64,000 nt of DNA, taken from the NCBI RefSeq assembly GCF_020884795.1, contig NZ_BBZF01000012.1, positions 1 to 64,000 of the forward strand, in the 5' to 3' direction. Under the pieces are notes generated by a model. It was not told the origin of the DNA, did no database searches, and saw only the letters and a program-made list of their open reading frames with translations. Position numbers and translations under genes: made by a program. Positions 44,005 through 51,949 of this stretch are shown here, in pieces (position 1 is the stretch's first letter; each line of letters starts with the position of its first letter). This DNA is from Micromonospora okii. Its GTDB lineage: Bacteria > Actinomycetota > Actinomycetes > Mycobacteriales > Micromonosporaceae.

Positions 44005-45537
44005 CTACTCGTTGACCAGGCTGGTGCCGCCGGACATCTGCGCCAGCTGGAAGATGACGAACTCGGCGGGCTTCACCGGGGCGACGCCGATCTGGCAGAC
44101 CACCTGGCCGGCGTCGATGCTCTCGGCCGGGTTGGTCTCCTGGTCGCACTTGACGAAGAACGCGTCGTCGGGGGTGAGCCCGAACAGTGCTCCGCGCCGC
44201 CACTCGTTGACCAGGAACGCGCTGATCGTGCGGCGGACGCGCGCCCAGAGCATGTGGTCGTTGGGCTCGAACACCACCCACTGGGTGCCGTTGAGGATCG
44301 ACTCCTCCAGGTAGTTGAAGAGCCGCCGCACGTTCAGGTAGCGCCACGCCGGGTCGGACGACAGGGTGCGCGCCCCCCAGACGAGGATGCCCCGGCCGGG
44401 GAAGGCGCGGATGCAGTTGACGCCGAGCGGGTTGAGCAGCTCCTGCTCGGCGCGGGTCAACTGGGTCTCCAGGGCCACCGCGCCCCGGACCTGCTCGTTC
44501 GCGGGGGCCTTGTGCACGCCCCGGTTGGCGTCGCTGCGCGCCCACACGCCGGCCAGGTGGCCCGACGGCGGCATGAACCGGTTGGTGCCGGTCAGCGGGT
44601 CGAACACCTTGATCCACGGGTAGTAGAGCGCGGCGTACTTCGAGTCGTAGCCGGCCTGGTCGGTGCGCCACTCCTTCACCTGCTGCGGGGAGAGCGCCGG
44701 CGGCGGGTCCAGGATGGCCATCCGGTCGCCCATCAGCTCGCAGTGGGCGATCATCGCCGTCTGCACGGCCTTCACCGACTCCAGGTCGATCGCGCCGCGC
44801 TGGTAGGCCCCCATCAGGTCGGGCACCGCGACCATGGTCACCTCGTCGACGGCCTCCAGGCCCCCGAAGCCGGTGCGCTCCGCCGCGTCGCCCACGTACT
44901 CGTCGGCCGAGACGGTCTCCGGCGCGGAGGCCGGCCCCGGGCCGACCAGCGTCACCTCGCCGCCGCTGGGCCGGGCGAGCTGGCCCGTCGGGGCCGCCTC
45001 CTCGATCGTCACCAGCTTCGACTTCTCGCGGACCACCGTCACCACGTTGTCCTTGGTGCGCTTGGTGGTCACCGACTCGAACGTCTCGACCACCTGACCG
45101 CCGCGCTTGACCACCAGGGTGAAGCGGTCCTCGGGCGCGCCCTCCGGCGGGTCGGCGACCTCGACCGACAGGTCGTCCGGGGTGCCCTCGGGCAGGGCGC
45201 GGGCCACCACCCGGTACGTGCCGAGGATCGCCGCCGGCTCGGGGGCGGGGGGCAGGGCCTCGTCGCTGGCCCGGTCGCCGCCCACCCGCACGATGTACGC
45301 GGCCCCGCCGCCCTGCATGAAGTACCCGTACACGGCGTGGCCGAGGTAGCAGTCGGGGGCGAACTCGCCGAAGACCTGGGAGTACTGGCTCCAGTTCGTC
45401 ACCAGGGTCGGGGTGTTGAACGGCCCCTGCGCGGCGAAGCCGACGAACGCGGCGACGGCCGTGCCGACGCCCTCGATCGGGCGGGAGCCGGACTCCACCT
45501 CCTCGACGTACACGCCCGGCGCCAGGTAGTTGGGCAT
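44005..45537 (-). CDS. contractile sheath protein (Afp2/3/4-like)
   Basis: 510 residues, ATG with GAGGAGG upstream. The N-terminus YLAPGVYVEEVESGSRPIEGVGTAVAAFVGFAAQGP and the C-terminal half (RRLFNYLEESILNGTQWVVFEPNDHMLWARVRRTISAFLVNEWRRGALFGLTPDDAFFVKCD) are signature sheath sequence. A variable beta-rich insert (about 95-200) forms the outer surface in homologs. Only one sheath gene is present, whereas Afp/PVC have three. First gene of the structural operon; box C lies 80 bp upstream. Confidence 0.96.
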   Translation of the reverse strand: MPNYLAPGVYVEEVESGSRPIEGVGTAVAAFVGFAAQGPFNTPTLVTNWSQYSQVFGEFAPDCYLGHAVYGYFMQGGGAAYIVRVGGDRASDEALPPAPEPAAILGTYRVVARALPEGTPDDLSVEVADPPEGAPEDRFTLVVKRGGQVVETFESVTTKRTKDNVVTVVREKSKLVTIEEAAPTGQLARPSGGEVTLVGPGPASAPETVSADEYVGDAAERTGFGGLEAVDEVTMVAVPDLMGAYQRGAIDLESVKAVQTAMIAHCELMGDRMAILDPPPALSPQQVKEWRTDQAGYDSKYAALYYPWIKVFDPLTGTNRFMPPSGHLAGVWARSDANRGVHKAPANEQVRGAVALETQLTRAEQELLNPLGVNCIRAFPGRGILVWGARTLSSDPAWRYLNVRRLFNYLEESILNGTQWVVFEPNDHMLWARVRRTISAFLVNEWRRGALFGLTPDDAFFVKCDQETNPAESIDAGQVVCQIGVAPVKPAEFVIFQLAQMSGGTSLVNE

Positions 45538-45616
45538 CCCGCCTCCTCGTCCCTCGGGGGTCGAGTCGAGCGTCCCGCGCGCGGGGCGGGCTTCACACGT
45601 CCTGCGGGCCGCTTGA

Positions 45617-45648
45617 TCGGGAACCGTTCGCTGCCCGTTCAGGCACCG
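45617..45648. promoter_or_regulatory. shared three-part eCIS box, site C (sheath operon)
   Basis: TCGGGAACC, 6 nt, TGCCCG, 3 nt, AGGCACCG. It matches the consensus defined by sites at 50934 and 58469 at 18 of 23 positions with the same spacing and orientation. It lies 80 bp upstream of the sheath start, almost the same distance as at 58469. Confidence 0.55.
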
Positions 45649-45654
45649 GACGAA

Positions 45655-45707
45655 GGAAGGGCACCTTGTTAACGCTTTCGGTAGAGGAAGGGCCCCTTGC
45701 TAACGCT
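45655..45707. repeat. two 22-bp direct repeats (GGAAGGGCMCCTTGYTAACGCT type)
   Basis: Units at 45655-45676 and 45686-45707 differ at two positions and are separated by TTCGGTAGA. I recall near-identical intergenic elements in Micromonosporaceae genomes, which supports the taxonomic guess; this is memory, not a search. It may overlap the promoter zone of the sheath operon. Confidence 0.75.
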
Positions 45708-45772
45708 CGTGGGGAGCATCAGACCGCCTGCACAGCTCCAGACAGCCAGCACCGTCGGTCTTCATCCCGGCC

Positions 45773-46447
45773 TCAGGGGGCCCGGCTGTCCAACCACAGG
45801 GTCCGGTCCTTCCAGTTCGTGTGCAGACCGCGATCCCTGCAACGGGCGAGGACCTCGTCGACCTGCGGCAGGTCGGCCGGGAAGTCAAGTTCCCCCAGGT
45901 CCACGGCGACCATGCCCTCGAAGATGTGATCGCTCGCCGAGCGTACGGCCGGGGGCAGCTCCAGCGAGGTGGCCTCGACCCGGGGACCGTAGGCGGTGCC
46001 GGCGACGACCAGAACGTGCTCGCGGGTGCGTTCCCAGTCCTCGTCCTCGTCGGCGAACGTGGCGTCGTAGGCGTAGCTGCCATGCGGCCCCGGGGCGTGT
46101 GTGCCCGCGTCCTCGGGGTCCGCCGTTCTGTCGGCCCGGATCTCGACGGCCCAGGTGAGCACCAGCCGGTCTTCCCAGCCCTCGGCGTCGGGGAAGTCGG
46201 AGAAGTACGTCGCCCGGTATCGCTTGACCGACCAGTTGGTGACCCGGGCGTCGGGCCGCCCGAGATCGCTCAGAAATTGCGTCATGCAATCCGGGCTGCC
46301 CTCGTTGATCTGGGTCAAGCCGGTGGTGGTCGCGTAGAAGTGGCAGTGGAGCTGGCGCTGGCTCGATTCCCAGCGAGGAAGCCACAGTTTGAAGTTCAGG
46401 GGGCCGGGGTCTGCTGTGGTGGAAGTGAGGTCGAACTGTTCGGTCAC
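45773..46447 (-). CDS. putative immunity protein for the HNH effector
   Basis: 224 residues, GTG overlapping the effector stop (GTGA), so production of the two is coupled. I do not recognise a named family. It is soluble and acidic (DPEDAG, FADEDEDWERTREH, DLGELDFPADLPQVDE), with no signal peptide or membrane segment. Tight overlap directly downstream of a C-terminal nuclease domain is the standard arrangement of polymorphic toxin/immunity pairs, and acidic immunity proteins commonly block nucleases. If correct, the effector is harmful to the producer or its relatives, which is unusual for an eCIS. Confidence 0.6.
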   Translation of the reverse strand: MTEQFDLTSTTADPGPLNFKLWLPRWESSQRQLHCHFYATTTGLTQINEGSPDCMTQFLSDLGRPDARVTNWSVKRYRATYFSDFPDAEGWEDRLVLTWAVEIRADRTADPEDAGTHAPGPHGSYAYDATFADEDEDWERTREHVLVVAGTAYGPRVEATSLELPPAVRSASDHIFEGMVAVDLGELDFPADLPQVDEVLARCRDRGLHTNWKDRTLWLDSRAP

Positions 46448-49400
46448 GGCGGGTCTCCCGGTCCTCGGAAGTTGGGGCCGACGTCGAGCTTGAAATCCGG
46501 TCCGCTCTTGCTCCCGTTACAACTGGTGCAGATGGTCGCGTGGTTTGATATGTCGTTGTACCAATGCTCCCGTGGTGGTTGATCCGTGTTGTGCCCCTCC
46601 TCGTTCCAGTGCGTCGACACCTCTCGCTTGTGGTCGATGGCGGGCAGCCCGGTGGAGGTGGACCTGTCGGCCAGGTGGGGCGCGGTCGACACCTGATTTC
46701 CCGGGCACACGTACCAGTCCGATCCGGTGTGGGTGCCCCTCGGGTCCCAGGTGGATCTCTCGGTGGTCAGCCGGTTCCGGTGCTCCCTGAGCTGTCGGCG
46801 CTTCTCCGCCTGCGCGGCGGAGTCCCAGGCCGGGTAGAAGGTGGCGCGTATGGCCTTGCCGCTGCGGTAGGCGTCCAGCAAGCGGCCGTTCGCGGTGTAG
46901 GCGCTCTTGGTGAAGTCATGGAGGTCTTTCATCCCGTACATGTGGCCGATGATGTTCAATGCCCGGGTTATCTCCACCAGTTGAGCGTCCATCCGATCCT
47001 TCTTCGCCTGTGTCAGCCCTCTGGCGTCCGCCTTCTCCATTTCCCGCACCTGGGATCTCATGGCTCTGAGATATCTCAGCAGGTCTGCGCGCCTATCGCC
47101 GTCGCTTTCCTGCTTCAGTGCGGAGTCGATGAGGCCGCCGATCCACTCCCGGCGCTGGGAGGCCATTTCGACGCGGACTTTTCCGCCCTTGGCCTCCACG
47201 TACACCGTGTGGGGCTCGCCGGCCATGTCCGTGCCGCGTTCGAGGGACAGGTTCCCGTCGGTGCTGCCCTTGTCGTCCTTACCCTTGTCGTTCTTGCCGC
47301 CGTCCCCCCGCTTTCCGCGGATTTTGTTCCAGAGCTTGCGGCCGATCGCGGCGATCTTGTCGGCCACCCAGCCCACGGCCTTCATGACGGGCGCGGCGAG
47401 GCCCTTGAAGAACTTCTGGACCCGCTGGGCGATCCCGCCGACGCCGAGGACGGCCGCGAGCACCCCGATGAGCACCGGCACCGACCGGGCCAGGGCCTTC
47501 TCGATCAGGGCGGGCACCCCGCCCGTCCCGCCGCCCGCGATTGCGATGATCGCGTCGAGCACGGAGTTGACGAACTCGATGATCTGCGCGCCCTGGGTCA
47601 CGATGAACGTGACGAAGTCGATGATCATCTTGACGGCGCGGACGAACGCCGACGCCGGGTTGAGCAGCGAGATGATCCAGGTGATGCCGGCCATGAGCAC
47701 GGTCGGGATCAGGTACTCGCTGATCTTGGCGAACAGGTTGGCCTTGAGGTCGCCGACCTTGTCCTGGATCTCCTCCCACATGCCGCCGAGGCCCTGGGCC
47801 TGGACCTTCTGCACCAGCGGCACGGACTTCTCGACCGCGCCCATCGCCGGCTCGGGCACCCCGCGCTTGATGATCAGGCCCCGGATCGACGCCCAGGTCA
47901 GCCCGAGCAGGGAGCCGATCATCATGACGATGCCGCGCAGGTCGAACTTCGCCGGCAGTTCCAGCCCGGCCCCGGCCATCGCCCCGGTGAGCCAGCCGAC
48001 GAGGCCCTTCTTCAGGTGCTCGCCGATGTTGCCCAGGAACTGCTTCAGGCCGGCCCCGACCGCGCTGACCAGGTTGCCGAGGAACCCGATCGGGTCCTTG
48101 ATGATCGCCATGACCGCCTGCGCGGCCTTGGCCAGGACACCCATCAGCATGTCCTTGAGCTGCATGATCGTCTTGATGACCCCGGCGACGGCGTCGACGG
48201 CCTTCGCGACGAGGCCCTTGTTCTTCTCCTTCTCGGCCGCGATCTCCTCGTCGACCGACTTGAGCGCCTCGTTGTACTTCGTCGCCAGGGTCTGCACCAG
48301 CTCGGTGCCCTTGCTGTCGACCTGCTCGGTCAGCTCGTCGAACTTCCCCGAGAACTCGGCCGCCGCCTCCTTGCCGATGGCCTGGAGGTCGGCGGGCAGC
48401 TTCCTCACCTCGGCCTGCAACTGGTCCCGGCCGGTGGCGATGCGCTGCTTGGCCCGGGTCAGCTCCGCGCCGATCACGTCGGCGACGCCGGAGATGACCT
48501 GCTGCATCCGGTCGACGTAGCCCTTGCGGGCCGTGACGAAGATCTGGTTGGCCTCCTCGGGCAGCCCGGCGAACTTGTCCTTGATCCAGCGGCCCTTGCC
48601 GACGATGCCCGAGTACCGCTTGTCCTTGTACTCGTCCATCCGCCGCTTGTGCTCGGCGGTGAACGCGTCCCGCGCCGCCTTCTCCCCGGCGGTGAACTTC
48701 TCGTCGACCTTCTTGTCCAGCCCCGACAGGATGTCCTCGACGTCGGACTTCGTGGCGTCGAAGACCTTCTGCAGAACGGCGGTGACCTTTTCCCGCTTGA
48801 CCTCGTCCTCCGACTTGGCCTTCTCCTTGCCCGCCCCGACCTGCGCGCCGGCCTGCCTGCGGTCGCCGGCCAGGGCGGTCATCGCCGTCGCCCCGGCCGC
48901 CCCGGCGGCGGCCTTCGCCCCGGTGAGGGTCTGCGCCTCGGCCGCGCGCACCTGACCGGGGGCGGTGGCCGCGTGCTGCTCGGCGGCGGTCTTCTCCTTC
49001 AGCGCCCCGGTGAACTCCGGCTCGTTCGACCTGGCGAGCTGCTCCTCGGTGACCTGCGCCTCGGCCATCTGCTGGTCGACCTGCTTCGGCCCCCCGGAGA
49101 AATCCGTCGCCGCGGCGGGGGCCCTGTCCGGTACGGCCTTCGCCGGATCCGGCGTGCCGGGGGTGGCCGGCGGCTTCTCCGCCACGAGAGGCGTGACCTG
49201 CTTGTCGACGGCCTTCGACGTGTCGGGCGGGGCCTTGGTGGTGGTCTCGATCGCCTTCGCCGACGACTTCTTGCCGTCGGTGACCTGGCCCTGCACCTGA
49301 CCCTTGACCGCGTCGGCCTTGCCCGAGTCGCCGAACTTGTCGGCCTCGTCGAGGTTCTTCGGCGCCTGCGCCGCGATCGCCTCGTTCACCGCCCGCACGA

Positions 49401-50001
49401 AGGCGGCCTTGTCGAATTCGCCCGGCTTCGCGGCGTTCATCTTCTCCGCGTTCGCCGCCTTGCCCTGGGCCTCCCTGTCGTCCTGCGGCGGCTTCGCCGC
49501 GCCCTGCGCCCGTGCCGCCTCCGCCGAGGCCGGCGGGTGCGCCGACATGGCCTGCTGCTTGCCGCGCACGTCGGCCTTCAGCGCCGCGAACTTCGGGTCG
49601 GCCTGGGGCCCGGGGCGATGCACCGGGCCCGCGTCGGCCGCGAGCCGCTGCACCGGCGCGGCCTCCACCGGCCCGACGGCGGAGGCGGGCGCGGCGCCCG
49701 AGGTCGCCGGGGCGGCGGGGGAGCGCCGGGCGGGCACCGACCCGGTCGGGCCACGCCCGGAGCCGCCGGCACCCGGGCGCTTCGCCGCGGCGGTACGCGT
49801 CGACGCCGCCCACCGCTGAGCCACCAACCCCGCAACCGCCCGGTTCCCCGCGCCCGCCTGCAACCGCTGCACCGCCGCCCGGCTCAGCGGACGGGCGGCC
49901 GGCTCGCGTACCGCCGGGGTGGGCTCGGGGTTGGTGACCGCGCGGGGCGGCGGGGCGGGAGCGCGGCGGGCGTCGCCCCGCTCCTCGGCCGGTGCCTTCA
50001 C
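46444..50001 (-). CDS. large eCIS cargo/effector with C-terminal HNH-type nuclease
   Basis: 1185 residues from GTG 50001 (GGGAGG upstream). Order: Pro/Ala-rich start with the leader-like motif SRAAVQRLQAGAGNRAVAGLVAQRW (about 40-64); a long charged Ala/Lys/Glu/Gln helical region (about 130-640); a hydrophobic helical region (about 640-930: KDMLMGVLAKAAQAVMAII, GIVMMIGSLLGLTWASI, LIPTVLMAGITWIISLL, SVPVLIGVLAAVLGVGGIA); a basic linker; and a C-terminal HNH-like end with AIDHKREV, WYNDISNHATICTSCNGSKSG. The final domain should cut DNA or RNA. The middle could insert into membranes or act as a tape-measure-like filler. It follows the DUF4157 gene and precedes a likely immunity gene. Confidence 0.75.
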   Translation of the reverse strand: MKAPAEERGDARRAPAPPPRAVTNPEPTPAVREPAARPLSRAAVQRLQAGAGNRAVAGLVAQRWAASTRTAAAKRPGAGGSGRGPTGSVPARRSPAAPATSGAAPASAVGPVEAAPVQRLAADAGPVHRPGPQADPKFAALKADVRGKQQAMSAHPPASAEAARAQGAAKPPQDDREAQGKAANAEKMNAAKPGEFDKAAFVRAVNEAIAAQAPKNLDEADKFGDSGKADAVKGQVQGQVTDGKKSSAKAIETTTKAPPDTSKAVDKQVTPLVAEKPPATPGTPDPAKAVPDRAPAAATDFSGGPKQVDQQMAEAQVTEEQLARSNEPEFTGALKEKTAAEQHAATAPGQVRAAEAQTLTGAKAAAGAAGATAMTALAGDRRQAGAQVGAGKEKAKSEDEVKREKVTAVLQKVFDATKSDVEDILSGLDKKVDEKFTAGEKAARDAFTAEHKRRMDEYKDKRYSGIVGKGRWIKDKFAGLPEEANQIFVTARKGYVDRMQQVISGVADVIGAELTRAKQRIATGRDQLQAEVRKLPADLQAIGKEAAAEFSGKFDELTEQVDSKGTELVQTLATKYNEALKSVDEEIAAEKEKNKGLVAKAVDAVAGVIKTIMQLKDMLMGVLAKAAQAVMAIIKDPIGFLGNLVSAVGAGLKQFLGNIGEHLKKGLVGWLTGAMAGAGLELPAKFDLRGIVMMIGSLLGLTWASIRGLIIKRGVPEPAMGAVEKSVPLVQKVQAQGLGGMWEEIQDKVGDLKANLFAKISEYLIPTVLMAGITWIISLLNPASAFVRAVKMIIDFVTFIVTQGAQIIEFVNSVLDAIIAIAGGGTGGVPALIEKALARSVPVLIGVLAAVLGVGGIAQRVQKFFKGLAAPVMKAVGWVADKIAAIGRKLWNKIRGKRGDGGKNDKGKDDKGSTDGNLSLERGTDMAGEPHTVYVEAKGGKVRVEMASQRREWIGGLIDSALKQESDGDRRADLLRYLRAMRSQVREMEKADARGLTQAKKDRMDAQLVEITRALNIIGHMYGMKDLHDFTKSAYTANGRLLDAYRSGKAIRATFYPAWDSAAQAEKRRQLREHRNRLTTERSTWDPRGTHTGSDWYVCPGNQVSTAPHLADRSTSTGLPAIDHKREVSTHWNEEGHNTDQPPREHWYNDISNHATICTSCNGSKSGPDFKLDVGPNFRGPGDPP

Positions 50002-50077
50002 CTCACACCTCCCGGTCGGGGCGGCCCACCTGTGGCCCAACGAGTGGACGCCGCGCGGGTCGCGGCGGAGAAGGGCG

Positions 50078-50830
50078 CTACTCGGCGGGCTCCTCTTCCT
50101 CCTCGGGTGCCTCCTGCCGCTGCACGTACGTCTGCGCCGACTCGTCCTCCTCGGGCAGCTCCTCGCGCTGCACCGTCGGGCGGTCGTGCCCGTCGTGCTC
50201 GACGGCCCGCTGCACGGGCGCGGCCGGGGCCGGGGTGGCAGCCGCCGGGGCTGTCATCAGCCGGTCGGCGTTCGCCACGGCCTCGCGCTCGAAGCGGTCG
50301 GAGGGGTCGCTGACCCTCACCCCGCCGCCGTGGTCGGTGCCGTCGACCGGGCCGCTGCGCTGCTGCACGACGTGGGTCAGCTCGTGGGCCAGCATGTGCT
50401 GCCCGGCCGCCGACGTCGGGTCGTAGCTGTCGCGCTGGAAGACGATCTCGGAGCCGACCGTGTACGCCTGCGCGTTGACCGACCTCGCCGACTCGTGCGC
50501 CGCGCCGTCGGTGTGCACCCGGACGTCGCCGAAGTCCTGGCCGCCGAAGCGGGCCTCCATGTCGGCCCGCACGTCGGGGGCGAGCGGCGTCCCGCCGCCG
50601 GAGCCGACCACGTCGTGTACGGGGGAGCGCTCCGGCTCGACCAGCTCGCCGACGGCCCGGTTGCCGACCGCCCGTTGCAGGCCGAGCAGCCCGGACGCGC
50701 CGAGGACGTCGGTGCGGCCGGCGCTGGCGGCGGCGTACGTCAGGTGGTCGGTGTCGCGCTCGGCGGCGGACGGCCGGTCGCCCGCCGGGCGCGCCGCCGC
50801 GTCGGAGTCGAACTCGCGATGTCCGCGCAT
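50078..50830 (-). CDS. DUF4157 protein (eCIS-associated, HELTH zincin motif)
   Basis: 250 residues from ATG 50830 with GAGGAGG upstream. Residues about 81-160 are DUF4157: [51 protein letters not shown] and [12 protein letters not shown], with HELTH at 149-153. [13 protein letters not shown] precedes it. The C-terminal tail has VQR at 207, 220 and 236 and ends in an acidic run (EEEEEPAE). DUF4157 is strongly linked to eCIS cargo; its peptidase activity is not established. No toxin domain follows, so it may process or escort the next gene product, whose N-terminus shares the QR...GNRAV leader motif. Confidence 0.9.
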   Translation of the reverse strand: MRGHREFDSDAAARPAGDRPSAAERDTDHLTYAAASAGRTDVLGASGLLGLQRAVGNRAVGELVEPERSPVHDVVGSGGGTPLAPDVRADMEARFGGQDFGDVRVHTDGAAHESARSVNAQAYTVGSEIVFQRDSYDPTSAAGQHMLAHELTHVVQQRSGPVDGTDHGGGVRVSDPSDRFEREAVANADRLMTAPAAATPAPAAPVQRAVEHDGHDRPTVQREELPEEDESAQTYVQRQEAPEEEEEPAE

Positions 50831-50933
50831 GTCGGGCCTCCTCACCGGGTCGCCCGGCGCGCCGACGCCCGGGTCTCCCGGTAGACCGTCCCGCGCCCCG
50901 CCGCCGTCGTACAGGGGGGGCCGGGCCAGCCGT

Positions 50934-50965
50934 GCGGGCAGCCTGAGCTGCCCGTACGGGCAGCG
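50934..50965. promoter_or_regulatory. shared three-part eCIS box, site A (DUF4157 operon)
   Basis: GCGGGCAGC, 6 nt, TGCCCG, 3 nt, GGGCAGCG. The middle and right parts form an 18-bp perfect palindrome (GCTGCCCGTACGGGCAGC). It lies 104 bp upstream of the DUF4157 start and 150 bp upstream of the divergent membrane-protein gene, so it could serve both. It is identical to site B at all 23 fixed positions. Confidence 0.65.
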
Positions 50966-51114
50966 CGGGGCGCACCGGCGGCGCGTGCGGCCCGCGCGGC
51001 GGACGCCGGTCACCACCGTCGGTCCCGATTCGGTCGCGGGGCCCGCCGGGCCTTGCCGCGCGCGCATACCATCGGCAGTCCGGGCGACTGTCTGGAGTGG
51101 ACGGGAGGCCCCCG

Positions 51115-51939
51115 ATGCCCCTACGTCGATCAGCCCCCCGCGCCTCGTCGCGGCGACCCCGCCCGCGCGCCGGGGATTCCGGCCGCCGGTCGTGGTGGCG
51201 CGGGTGGGGCCTCAAGGCGGCCCTCGCCTCGGCGGTCCTGCCGCTGCTCATCACCGCCGTCTGGGCGAAGGGCGCCGGCATCGTGCAGGGGCTGGTCGGT
51301 CCCGCCCCGAGCGTCTCCGGTTCCGTGGCGCCGGGGCCGTCCGCCGACGGCCCCGGTCCCGGCCCCGGGCCGTCGGGCGACCCGTCGCCCGCCGTGTCGT
51401 CGCCGGGCGACCCGCCCTCGGACGGCCCGCCGCCCTCTCCCGACCCGACCCGGCAGCCGCCCCCGACCGGCCTGCCCACGGCCGACCCGACCCCGACGCG
51501 GAAGCCGCCACCGCCACCACCCCCGCCGACCGAGCCGGCGAACCTCTCCGGGGAGGTGCGGCGCAGCGGGACGCTGGTCATGGCCGACTACACCGCCTAC
51601 GACCTGGACTCGATGGCGGCGAACTGGAGCCCGACGAAGGACGACTGGGGCCCCAACCGCGACGTCGGCTACGCCTCCTGGTGGCCCGACGCCAACAACG
51701 ACGCGGTGATCAGCCGCAACGACCCGAGGTACGCGGCGGCGCTGTCGGGCGGCGGCCCGTGGCAGCGCGCCGACTGCGTCCGCGCCCGGTACGGCGAGCC
51801 GTCCGCCCGCCCCGTCGGGGACCGGCTGCTGGAGGGGCGGGGGATCTGCGTGGTCACCTCGACGGGTCGGTACGCGCTGCTGGTGGTGAGCCGGGCGGTT
51901 CAGGGGCAGCTCACGGTCCGGGTCACCGTCTGGGAGTGA
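51115..51939 (+). CDS. membrane-anchored Pro-rich protein with extracytoplasmic domain
   Basis: 274 residues from ATG 51115 (GGGAGG 6 nt upstream); an ATG at 51097 lacks a site. Basic N-terminus, one hydrophobic anchor ([17 protein letters not shown], about 36-52), about 85 residues of Pro/Ser/Gly-rich stalk with a run of nine prolines, then a folded C-terminal domain of about 135 residues ([37 protein letters not shown]...). I do not recognise that domain. It is inside the eCIS locus, divergent from DUF4157 and 10 bp from the convergent ATPase gene. Confidence 0.72.
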   Translation: MPLRRSAPRASSRRPRPRAGDSGRRSWWRGWGLKAALASAVLPLLITAVWAKGAGIVQGLVGPAPSVSGSVAPGPSADGPGPGPGPSGDPSPAVSSPGDPPSDGPPPSPDPTRQPPPTGLPTADPTPTRKPPPPPPPPTEPANLSGEVRRSGTLVMADYTAYDLDSMAANWSPTKDDWGPNRDVGYASWWPDANNDAVISRNDPRYAAALSGGGPWQRADCVRARYGEPSARPVGDRLLEGRGICVVTSTGRYALLVVSRAVQGQLTVRVTVWE

Positions 51940-51949
51940 GCGCGCCCGG

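Noticed and set aside
32873..45537. Prophage or type VI secretion system
   Set aside because: Tail-type genes are present, but there are no capsid, portal, terminase, integrase or lysis genes and no TssJLM membrane complex; DUF4255, DUF4157 and the AAA+ ATPase indicate an eCIS.
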